49,721 bases of DNA from Eubacteriales bacterium (lineage in GTDB: Bacteria > Bacillota > Clostridia > Oscillospirales > Oscillospiraceae), in contig JAUNNH010000012.1 in assembly GCA_030531505.1 (NCBI GenBank), positions 19,322 through 69,042 on the forward strand, written 5' to 3'. Shown here one piece after another: positions 43,143 through 49,721 of this stretch. The first letter of the stretch is position 1, and each line of letters opens with the position of its first letter. The notes under the pieces were generated by a model. That model saw nothing but the letters and a program-made list of their open reading frames with translations. It was not told where the DNA came from and ran no database searches. Position numbers and translations under genes: made by a program.

Positions 43143-43341
43143 TGTCCTCTTCCTCCCAGAACAGATCATTCAATGTGACGCCGAGTGCCTTGCAGATCGC
43201 GACGCAGAGCTTGATGGAGGGGTTGAAGTCCCCCGATTCGATCAGCCCGATCGTCTGGCGGGTGACACCCGCGCGCTGCGCAAGCTCGGTCTGTGACATG
43301 TCCAGCTCAATGCGCCGAAACTTCATTTTCAGGTTTCGCAT
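43129..43341 (-). CDS. Small XRE-family (Cro/CI-type) DNA-binding protein
   Basis: A 70-residue protein that is a single helix-turn-helix. It has MSQTELAQRAGVTRQTIGLIE and FNPSIKLCVAICKALGVTLNDLFW, the compact YozG/PlcR-type regulator common in Firmicutes. The start follows AAGGAGG. The promoter at 43365-43393 and its symmetrical flanks suggest autoregulation. Confidence 0.92.
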   Translation of the reverse strand: MRNLKMKFRRIELDMSQTELAQRAGVTRQTIGLIESGDFNPSIKLCVAICKALGVTLNDLFWEEEDNEEK

Positions 43342-43364
43342 GGCCTTGCCTCCTTACGATGCAA

Positions 43365-43393
43365 AGTATAGTATACATGGTTGCATTTGTCAA
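43365..43393 (-). promoter_or_regulatory. Strong promoter of the XRE gene pair
   Basis: Minus-strand TTGACA and TATACT are separated by 17 bases. The -10 region holds GTATACTATAC, a near-palindrome suitable as an operator. An A/T-rich stretch at 43396-43437, with symmetrical TTTGCAAA-type blocks, lies upstream like an UP element. Confidence 0.85.
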
Positions 43394-43493
43394 GTATATT
43401 TTGCAAAAAAATTTTAAAATTTGCAAAACGAAAACTATACCCGTCAAAGGAGCTGCACCGCAGGGGAATCCTTTGCGCCGCGCGGCAAGACAG

Positions 43494-43525
43494 AAAAACC
43501 CGGAGCAGCCGAGGCTGCTCCGGGT
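43494..43525 (-). terminator. Terminator of the sortase/surface-protein operon
   Basis: ACCCGGAGCAGC and GCTGCTCCGGGT (12 bp) with a 4-base loop are followed by TTTTT on the minus strand. Confidence 0.92.
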
Positions 43526-43545
43526 CAGGGTATGGGGTCAGGGAT

Positions 43546-46500
43546 TTACTTCTTGTCGGCGGGACGGGCGTCGGCCTTCGGAGCCTGCTTCTTGCCCGCC
43601 TTGCCCTTGCGGCCGCGGCGCAGGAAGAGCGTCGCCACGGCGAGGATCAGCAGCGCGGAGACGGCCAGCAGCACGATCCAGAGGGTGAGCTTGTTGGTGT
43701 CGCCGGTCTTGGGGCTGCCGTCGCTGTTGTTGATGGTCAGCGTGCCGTCGATGCGGGTGATGTCGTAGTTCGAGGTGACCTCGATGCCGTTCGAGTCGAC
43801 GATGTGCACATCGGTGACCTTCTTGGTGTAGGTGCCCACGGCGACCGGGCCGTTCTGGATCAGGTTGCCCCGGCTGTCATAGACGGAGAACTTCACGCCG
43901 TCGTTGGCGCGGAAGCGGTGGCCGCTCAGAAGAGCCGTGGCCTTGACATTGCTGTTGCGCAGGGGGCTGCCGTCGTAGTTCTTGACAGCGGACTCGGCGG
44001 TCAGGGTGAGCTTATAGGGGCTCACGGTGAGCGTGCCGGACTTGACGACGGTCACGTTGTAGCGCGAGGAGTCGTAGCCGGTGCAGTCGGCCTTGATGGT
44101 GTAGGTCCCGGCGTCGGTGACGGCGCTGAGGGTCCGGCCGCCGGCGTCGACGACGCTGAGCTTGACGGTAAGGGTGTCGTTGCCCTGCAGACCGGAGACC
44201 GTGTAACCGGAGGCGTTCGGCGTGTGGGCCGTGCCGTCGTAGGTCCAGGCCTGGTCGTTGACCGTGACGGTCACGTTGGTGACGTTGGAGCCGGTGATGG
44301 TCAGGGTGCCGAAGTGTGCGCGGCCGTTCTTATAGTCGGTCGAAACGACCTGACCGCTGCTGTCGAGGATGGTGACCCGGTAGCCATTGGCGGGGGCGTT
44401 GGAGAAGCTAAGGGAATCCAGATAGATCTCGTAGGTGCCGGGGTTGATGGCCTGGGCGACGGTCTGGCCGTTCTGCTCCAGATGGAACTGGAAGGTGACG
44501 CCTCGGGTGTTCTGCGCATAATTGCTGAGGTTGTATGCGTTGCCGTTGTAGGGCATGCTGACGTTGTAGCCTTTGATGCTTATCGGGGTCGAAACGGGCG
44601 CCTGGTTCACGACGAAGGTCGTGGCGGCGGAGCCGTCGGTGAACTCGATGGAGATCGCGTGGTTGGCCGGGGTCAGGTTCTTCAGATACTCAGGCAGGAG
44701 TGTGACAACGGTGCTGCCGGAGCTCACGATGTAGCAGTTCTCCGGGAGCTGCACGCCGTCGACCTTCACGCCGACGAACTTGCGGATATCCGCATCCACC
44801 TTCAGGACGAGGCTGGTGCCGCTGGCCTGGGTCCACTGGTAACCGTTCTGTCCGTCCATGAAGCGATACACGATGGGGGAGCTCACCGTCAGCTTGCCGG
44901 GGATCACGGTGACGTGGTATTTGGCGGTGTCGTAGCCGCTGAGCGCAGCCGTGATTTCGTAAGTGCCGGCCAAACCGGTGTAGCCCGTGGCGCTGAGGGT
45001 CACGGTGTACTGGTCGCCCGGCTCAAAGCCGGTGACGGTATAGCGGGTCTGGTCAAGTACGGTGCCGCTGCCGACGATCCAGCTCTGATCCGCGACGGTG
45101 ACGGTCACTGCTTTGACCGCAAGCTTCGGGATCACGGTCTGCTCCAGGGTGATCTCCTGGGCGGCGTTGGCGTCCGCATAGAGTTTGCCGCAGCCGGAGC
45201 AGCTGTAGTATTCGATGTTGCCGTCCTTCTCATAGGTGGCGGCGGTGGCAGGGATCTTCGTAAGGCTGTGGGTGTGGCCCTTCTTGGGAATGGGACGGGT
45301 CTCGGTGTGAGTCTCATCGTTCCGGCAGGTGCGGGTCTCAATGCCCTCTTCGGCCTCGGTGGCCTCCTTGGTCACCGCCCATTCGCCCCAGTCATGGCCG
45401 GTGGCGGGGACGGCGACGGGCGCTTCGATCTCCTGGGTGCCGGCCTCGTCGCTGAAGAGCTTGTTACAGCCGGAGCAGGTCCAGTAGGCCTCGGTGCCGC
45501 CGGCCTCGCAGGTGGCGGGGACAGCCTCGACCTTTGTGAGAGAGTGGGTATGGCCGATCGCGGGGATGGCCTTGGTCTCAACGTGGCTCTCGTCGTTCCG
45601 GCAGACACGGGTCTCGACGCCCTCTTCGGTCTCGGTGGCCTCCTTGGTCACCGCCCATTCGCCCCAGTCATGGCCGGTGGCGGGGACGGCGACGGGCGCT
45701 TCGATCTCCTGGGTGCCGGCCTCGTCGCTATAGAGCTTGCCGCAGCCGGAGCAGGTCCAGTAGGCCTCGGTGCCGTCGGCCTCGCAGGTGGCGGGGACGG
45801 CCTCGACCTTCGTAAGCGTGTGGGTGTGGCTCTTCTTGGGGATGGGGCGCGTCTCCGTGTGGTTCGCGTCGTTCTGGCAGACACGGGTCTCGACGCCCTC
45901 TTCGGTCTCGGTGGCCTCTTTGGTCACCGCCCACTCGCCCCAGTTATGGCCGAGCGCCTCGCTGGTGACGGTCTCGCGGCTGATCTCCGCCTCGCAGACG
46001 GTGCAGCGCACGACCTCATCGTAGGAACCGCCGGCCTCGCAGGTCGCGGGGACCTCGTTCTCGCGGACGGCTTCGCCCGGGGTATGGGGAACGGGATCGG
46101 TGGTCACGGTTTCACGGCTGAGCTCAGCACCGCAGACAGTGCAGCGGACAACGGCGTCGTAGGAGCCGCCCTGCGCGCAGGTCGCGGCGATCTCATTTTC
46201 GACCACGGCCTCGCCGGCGGTGTGGCCGGTAGCCTCCGCGGTCACGGTTTCACGGCTGAGCTCGGTGCCGCAGACGGTGCAGTAGACGACACTGTCATAG
46301 TGGCCCTGCTCGGTGCAGGTGGCGGGGACGTTGTTCTCGACCACGGCCTCGCCGGCGGTGTGGCCGGTAGCCTCCGCGGTCACGGTTTCACGGCTGAGCT
46401 CGGTGCCGCAGACGGTGCAGTAGACGACACTGTCATAGTGGCCCTGCTCGGTGCAGGTGGCGGGGACGTTGTTCTCGATCACGGCCTCGCCCGGCGTGTG

Positions 46501-47670
46501 GGGAACGGGATCGGTGGTGACGGTCTCGCGGCTGAGCTCGGTGTTGCAGTAGATGCAGCGGACGACGGCGTCGTAGGAGCCGCCCTGAGCGCAGGAGGCC
46601 GGGACCTCGTTCTCACGCTGGGCCTCGCCCGGGGTGTGGGAGAGGGGATCGGTGTAAACGGTCTCGCGGCTGAGCTCCTCGCCGCACTCGACGCAGCGGA
46701 CGACGGCGTCGTAGGAGCCGCCCTGAGCGCAGGAGGCCGGAATCTCGTTCTCATGGACGGCCTCGCCCGGCGTGTGCGTATGGACCGGCGCGGCGATGAC
46801 GGTGAGCGGAGCGGTGCCGGTCACCAGCATGGCGACGTCGGCGGGCACGGCGCTGCCGTCGCTGTAGGCGAGGTAGGCGCCGGGATTCACGCAGAGGACG
46901 CTGTCAGCGGCGGGATAATCCCCGTCCTGACAGTAGCCGTCGCCGCCCACGACCTGCATGTTGTAGGGCAGGTTGAGGAAATCGACCTGGACATAGCCGA
47001 CCGGATCGCCGGCGTTGATGCTCATGGCCTGGGGCTGCGCGGTCACGACGGTGGCATAGGCCGCCTCATAACGGCAGTTGGCGTAGGGGTAGACGGTCAT
47101 GCCGGGCTGGACCAGCGCGGTGATGTTGCTGCCGTAGTCCAGCCGCCAGCCGACGAAGCCCTCGCCGCCGGGATTGCCGGGCAGGGTCACGGAGCCGGTG
47201 GAGACATTGCCCCAGGCGTCGCTGATCTCGACCGGGACGGCCGGATCGACCGGGGCGAGCAGCACATGCAGGGTGTAGGCGCCGCCCAGGGAGGCGAGGA
47301 GCGCGTCGTTGAAGACGGGCTCATAGCCGCTGTGGTCGACGAAGGCCTCGCCGCTCATGCCGACGCTGGTGGAGCCGTTGGGATCGGCGCTCAGCGGGAG
47401 CATGGTGCCGTTCGCGCCGTCGCCGCCCTCGATCCAGGCGGACTGGACACAGTAGCCGGAAGGCGGCACGATGGACAGGCCGTCGCTCATCAGCGCGGCC
47501 ATGGAGGAGCCGGCGGTGATAAACTCGCTGCCGAACTCGGCTCCGTCGGTGGCGGAGACGGCCAGGGCCAGCGATTCGCCGTAGGTCGCCGCGGCGGAGA
47601 CGGTGAAGAGCTGGACCAGCAGAGTCAGCACGATGAGCAGACTCAGTAGAGCTTTTCCTTTCAATTTCAT
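43546..47670 (-). CDS. Large repeat-rich sortase-anchored surface protein
   Basis: A 1374-residue cell-wall protein. A signal peptide (about 1-27, ending VSAAATYG) is followed by a unique N-terminal region (about 30-298) and six 46-residue repeats (about 299-574). Next come three 92-residue repeats (about 575-850) and several MBG-like beta domains (VTVTVADQSW, VTVTVNDQAWTYDG). The end is SPKTGD (from 1319), a hydrophobic helix and a basic tail. SPKTG is a variant LPxTG sorting signal. The sortase gene is 43 bases upstream in the same operon. ATG 47670 follows GAGGTGATCTCC; a GTG three codons upstream is less likely. It probably serves adhesion or acts as a surface scaffold. Confidence 0.92.
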   Translation of the reverse strand: MKLKGKALLSLLIVLTLLVQLFTVSAAATYGESLALAVSATDGAEFGSEFITAGSSMAALMSDGLSIVPPSGYCVQSAWIEGGDGANGTMLPLSADPNGSTSVGMSGEAFVDHSGYEPVFNDALLASLGGAYTLHVLLAPVDPAVPVEISDAWGNVSTGSVTLPGNPGGEGFVGWRLDYGSNITALVQPGMTVYPYANCRYEAAYATVVTAQPQAMSINAGDPVGYVQVDFLNLPYNMQVVGGDGYCQDGDYPAADSVLCVNPGAYLAYSDGSAVPADVAMLVTGTAPLTVIAAPVHTHTPGEAVHENEIPASCAQGGSYDAVVRCVECGEELSRETVYTDPLSHTPGEAQRENEVPASCAQGGSYDAVVRCIYCNTELSRETVTTDPVPHTPGEAVIENNVPATCTEQGHYDSVVYCTVCGTELSRETVTAEATGHTAGEAVVENNVPATCTEQGHYDSVVYCTVCGTELSRETVTAEATGHTAGEAVVENEIAATCAQGGSYDAVVRCTVCGAELSRETVTTDPVPHTPGEAVRENEVPATCEAGGSYDEVVRCTVCEAEISRETVTSEALGHNWGEWAVTKEATETEEGVETRVCQNDANHTETRPIPKKSHTHTLTKVEAVPATCEADGTEAYWTCSGCGKLYSDEAGTQEIEAPVAVPATGHDWGEWAVTKEATETEEGVETRVCRNDESHVETKAIPAIGHTHSLTKVEAVPATCEAGGTEAYWTCSGCNKLFSDEAGTQEIEAPVAVPATGHDWGEWAVTKEATEAEEGIETRTCRNDETHTETRPIPKKGHTHSLTKIPATAATYEKDGNIEYYSCSGCGKLYADANAAQEITLEQTVIPKLAVKAVTVTVADQSWIVGSGTVLDQTRYTVTGFEPGDQYTVTLSATGYTGLAGTYEITAALSGYDTAKYHVTVIPGKLTVSSPIVYRFMDGQNGYQWTQASGTSLVLKVDADIRKFVGVKVDGVQLPENCYIVSSGSTVVTLLPEYLKNLTPANHAISIEFTDGSAATTFVVNQAPVSTPISIKGYNVSMPYNGNAYNLSNYAQNTRGVTFQFHLEQNGQTVAQAINPGTYEIYLDSLSFSNAPANGYRVTILDSSGQVVSTDYKNGRAHFGTLTITGSNVTNVTVTVNDQAWTYDGTAHTPNASGYTVSGLQGNDTLTVKLSVVDAGGRTLSAVTDAGTYTIKADCTGYDSSRYNVTVVKSGTLTVSPYKLTLTAESAVKNYDGSPLRNSNVKATALLSGHRFRANDGVKFSVYDSRGNLIQNGPVAVGTYTKKVTDVHIVDSNGIEVTSNYDITRIDGTLTINNSDGSPKTGDTNKLTLWIVLLAVSALLILAVATLFLRRGRKGKAGKKQAPKADARPADKK
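45121..45948 (-). repeat. Three 276-base (92-residue) tandem coding repeats
   Basis: Units begin HxWGEWAVTKEATE and contain ETRxCxND, then TKVEAVPATCE and CSGCxKLxSDEAGTQEI. Each has cysteines in C-x(n)-C and CSGC form. The first two units are nearly identical; the third diverges at its end. The unit is exactly twice the 46-residue unit that precedes it. Confidence 0.88.
45949..46776 (-). repeat. Six 138-base (46-residue) tandem coding repeats
   Basis: Each unit runs HTPGEA...ENxxPAxC...SYDxVVRCxxCxxELSRETV and has cysteines at 16, 28 and 31 of the unit. The third and fourth copies are almost identical at the DNA level, a sign of recent duplication and possible copy-number variation. Confidence 0.9.
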
Positions 47671-47713
47671 GGAGATCACCTCATATTGGAAAAAATGGAA
47701 TGTACGGAGGGAA

Positions 47714-48568
47714 TCAGCCGTTCTGGACGGCGCTTATGTTGGTGACGCTGCCCAGCGGGACCAGACGGCCCTGGACCACGTAGCGGGCGTCGTGCCACTC
47801 ATAGGAACAGGTGGAGAGGGTGATGATCCGATCGCCCGGCTGGATCTCGACATCGCTCGGGAAGTCGGACTTGGCCTTCATCTCCTGGCAGTAGAGCAGG
47901 AAACTGGAGGTGTCGGGGAAGGAGATCGTGTAGGTGCTGGAGTCGGCGTCGGTCAGGTAGCCGGCGAAGAGCTCGACCCGGTAGTTCTGGGTCGGGGTGT
48001 TCAGGTACATGACCATGTGGTCTTTGGCGAACTGGCCGTCCGGCTTGCGGTAATTGTCGAGCGAGGCAAACATCGAGCCGTCGTTCATGTGGTGGCCGTA
48101 GATGATGCTGTTGTAGTCGGAGAAGTCCCCGGCGCACAGCACATCCAGGAAGGGGGTCCCGTTGCCGGAGTAGTTCCCGTGGATGTCACGGTAGAGGTAG
48201 TAGTAATCGGCGGTGGAGGGATTGTCGTTCGCGCAGCGGACGACGGGGTAGTTGATCTTGGTGCCCTCGGAGTAGATCCAGCCGACAATGTCGCTGCACT
48301 CGCCGCGCAGCTGATCGAAGTCGACCTGGATGGGGGAAGCCTCCGGCGTCGGCGCCGGGGCCGGCGTGGGGCCGGCGTTCTCCGCGGGGGCCGCGTATGG
48401 GGTGGTGGAGGGGATCGGCGCGACGTAGCGCTCGCTCAGGTTGGAATAGGTCTTCTCGGAGGCTTTGTAGCCGTGCATGATGGTGAAGAGCTTGTAGCCG
48501 CTGAAAGCGAACACGCCGACAAAGATCGCGCAGAGGAAAAACAACAGAACTTTGACTGATTTCTTCAT
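47714..48568 (-). CDS. srtB: Class B sortase
   Basis: A 284-residue membrane-anchored transpeptidase. An N-terminal hydrophobic segment (KVLLFFLCAIFVGVFAFSGY) is followed by a Pro/Ala/Thr-rich stalk and then the sortase domain. The catalytic His is in YGHHMNDGSMF (about 160), Cys is in TLSTC (about 254) and Arg is in DARYVVQGRL. The class B N-terminal helices (LRGECSDIVGWIY) are present. It attaches the downstream surface protein via SPKTG. The ATG at 48568 is chosen for the correct anchor; AAAGGAG is about 12 bases away, rather far. Confidence 0.93.
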   Translation of the reverse strand: MKKSVKVLLFFLCAIFVGVFAFSGYKLFTIMHGYKASEKTYSNLSERYVAPIPSTTPYAAPAENAGPTPAPAPTPEASPIQVDFDQLRGECSDIVGWIYSEGTKINYPVVRCANDNPSTADYYYLYRDIHGNYSGNGTPFLDVLCAGDFSDYNSIIYGHHMNDGSMFASLDNYRKPDGQFAKDHMVMYLNTPTQNYRVELFAGYLTDADSSTYTISFPDTSSFLLYCQEMKAKSDFPSDVEIQPGDRIITLSTCSYEWHDARYVVQGRLVPLGSVTNISAVQNG

Positions 48569-48601
48569 AAGGAAAACGCGCTCCTTTTTCTGACTGAGGC
48601 C

Positions 48602-48630
48602 ATTATACAACAGGACAGTCCAAAATAAAA
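48602..48630 (-). promoter_or_regulatory. Probable promoter of the sortase operon
   Basis: A perfect minus-strand TATAAT is present 34 bases ahead of the sortase ATG. The -35 is poor (T-rich, no TTGACA). GGACTGTCC is a small palindrome in the spacer that could bind a regulator or explain dependence on an activator. Confidence 0.4.
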
Positions 48631-48698
48631 GTGAAGATATCTTAAGATTGCGCTGCGTAAAGCGGAAAAAACCGGCAGCACAGGAAGAGCTTTCCGGC

Positions 48699-49586
48699 TC
48701 AGCCGGAGCTGCGGTTCAAAAGCACTACGGCAGCGAGGATCAGCGCGACGCCGAGCGCCGCCGTGAGCGTGAGCGGCTCGCGGAAGACCAGGATGCCGAG
48801 GAGCGCCGCGACCATCGGCTCGACGGTGGCGAATATCGCGGCGCGGCCGGGCTCCACGGTCCGCAGGCCCAGCGTGTAGCACAGGAAGGGGCCCACGGCA
48901 GTGACGAGAGCCATCAGCACAAAGAAGAGCGCCGTGGGCAGCGGAGAGGCAGAGGCGGCGATCTGCGCGAACGTTTGCGCCGGGGAGGCGAGCAGACAGG
49001 AGCCGAGCCCCGCGACGGTTAAGGTCCAGGCGGTGACGGTGAGGGGCGCGTAGCGCCGCAGCGCCACCGTGCCAAGGATGCTGTAGAGCCCGTAGCCGAG
49101 TCCCGCGCCGAGGCCGATCAGCAGCGCCGGGAGCGTGATCGACCCGCCGCCGAGACCGGAGACCAGCACGCAGCCGCCAAAGGCGAGCGCCAGCGCGAGC
49201 AGCTTCACGGCGCTCAGCTTTTCGTGAAAGAGCGGCACCGCGAGCAGCGTCACCCAGATGGGCGAGGTATAGAGCAGGATGGCCGCGGTCGCAAGCGGCA
49301 TGAGCGTGATGGCCGTGAAGTAGCACACGGTGAAAAACAGGATGCTCCCGAGACCGAGGCCGAGAAAGAGCGGGACGTCCTTCAGACGGATGCGAAAGCC
49401 CTGCCGGTCCCGCAGCAGCAGGAGCAGGCAGAAGACAAGCGCCGCGAGACGCAGACGCACCGCGGTGATCTGTACCGCCGAGAAGCCGAGCGCCTGCAGA
49501 TGACGCACGAAGAGGCCCATGCTGCCCCAGAAGATCCCGGCGAGCAGGATCAGCAGCACGCCGGAGGATGCGGATTTGCTTTTCAT
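48699..49586 (-). CDS. EamA-family (DMT) metabolite exporter
   Basis: A 295-residue membrane protein with ten hydrophobic helices in two related EamA halves. Markers are GIFWGSMGLFVRHLQALG and YFTAITLMPLATAAILLYTSPIWVTLLA in the first half, and LRTVEPGRAAIFATVEPMVAALLGILVFREPLT in the second. Such proteins export amino acids or other metabolites; the substrate is not predictable. An AAGG-type site precedes the ATG. It lies between the tRNA-Cys gene and the sortase promoter, on the same strand. Confidence 0.93.
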   Translation of the reverse strand: MKSKSASSGVLLILLAGIFWGSMGLFVRHLQALGFSAVQITAVRLRLAALVFCLLLLLRDRQGFRIRLKDVPLFLGLGLGSILFFTVCYFTAITLMPLATAAILLYTSPIWVTLLAVPLFHEKLSAVKLLALALAFGGCVLVSGLGGGSITLPALLIGLGAGLGYGLYSILGTVALRRYAPLTVTAWTLTVAGLGSCLLASPAQTFAQIAASASPLPTALFFVLMALVTAVGPFLCYTLGLRTVEPGRAAIFATVEPMVAALLGILVFREPLTLTAALGVALILAAVVLLNRSSG

Positions 49587-49611
49587 GTGATCACGACCTT
49601 GCTATAATGAA

Positions 49612-49645
49612 GAAACAGCCGCCAACATGTGTTGGCAGCTGTTTC
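49612..49645 (-). terminator. Terminator downstream of tRNA-Cys
   Basis: GAAACAGC and GCTGTTTC arms, extended past one mismatch by GCCAACA/TGTTGGC, are followed by TTCTTCATT. It starts 3 bases after the tRNA CCA end. Confidence 0.7.
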
Positions 49646-49648
49646 ATT

Positions 49649-49721
49649 TGGAGGCGCCACCCAGACTTGAACTGGGGAATCGCGGATTTGCAGTCCGCTG
49701 CCTTACCACTTGGCTATGGCG
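49649..49721 (-). tRNA. tRNA-Cys (anticodon GCA), 5' end cut by the window
   Basis: The minus strand reads a complete cloverleaf less about two 5' bases. The D-arm contains AGTGGTAAGGCA, the anticodon loop is CTGCAAA with anticodon GCA, and the T-arm is CCCAGTTCAAGTCTGGG. The acceptor 3' strand TGGCGCC is followed by TCCA, so CCA is encoded. The 5' acceptor strand starts CGCCA at the window edge. Confidence 0.95.

Noticed and set aside
45121-46776. DNA repeats mistaken for CRISPR
   Set aside because: The period is 138 or 276 bases and always in frame with a long protein; it is a coding tandem repeat.
43381-47649. A very long open frame on the plus strand opposite the surface protein
   Set aside because: It mirrors the GC-rich repeats of the real gene, has no signal or recognisable domain, and the minus-strand protein has a signal peptide, repeats and a sorting signal.

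Overview
The window looks like chromosome of a GC-rich, strictly anaerobic, Gram-positive gut Clostridium, most probably of the Oscillospiraceae. The reasons are strong AGGAGG ribosome binding sites, a sortase with a cell-wall-anchored surface protein, pyruvate:ferredoxin oxidoreductase and indolepyruvate:ferredoxin oxidoreductase, peptide and TRAP transporters, and no aerobic respiratory genes. The assignment is inferred from gene content; no rRNA is present. Most genes are very GC-rich, so long antisense open frames are common and were discarded.

Layout. 1-4440: an oligopeptide ABC transporter operon read leftwards (oppB-C-D-F, then the start of the binding lipoprotein), with a clear promoter. 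4454-7185: a leftward DUF3783 / MATE / PfkB-kinase operon, divergent from a small Smr / DUF1294 pair (7292-7824). 7825-8313: no protein gene, but a complete orphan RNA transcription unit (promoter, rod-like fold, very long terminator). 8314-15444: a coiled-coil YbjN-type protein, nifJ (PFOR), a CapA-like secreted phosphatase and a secreted PG-binding-type protein. 15445-15958: a striking run of eight back-to-back perfect hairpins just behind a promoter. 15959-20318: a calcium-loop lipoprotein followed by a MoxR-type AAA+ ATPase and its VWA partner.

20381-27904 is a long leftward operon: TRAP transporter (dctP, Q, M), a small membrane protein, an unrecognised TIM barrel, a flavin reductase and two different sn-glycerol-1-phosphate-dehydrogenase-family enzymes. 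It is headed by a TTGACA promoter with an inverted-repeat operator. It reads as an uptake and oxidation pathway for an unknown small organic substrate. 28091-31577 holds iorBA and an asparaginase, both fitting amino-acid fermentation. 31775-33902: cardiolipin synthase and a membrane protein. 33978-37623: a lower-GC block (aldo/keto reductase, NTF2-like protein, acetyltransferase, flavodoxin, divergent LysR) that looks acquired. 37841-40051: a Tat-signal old-yellow-enzyme-type flavoprotein. 40116-42621: an ArsR / metallochaperone / P-type ATPase metal-efflux operon with an SmtB-type operator. 42690-43341: an XRE regulator with a membrane protein. 43546-48568: a class B sortase and its 1374-residue repeat-rich substrate. 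48699-49721: an EamA exporter and a tRNA-Cys cut by the window end.

The least explained pieces are the hairpin array (15633-15875), the orphan RNA (about 7984-8222), the TRAP / double-dehydrogenase operon and the exported flavoprotein.
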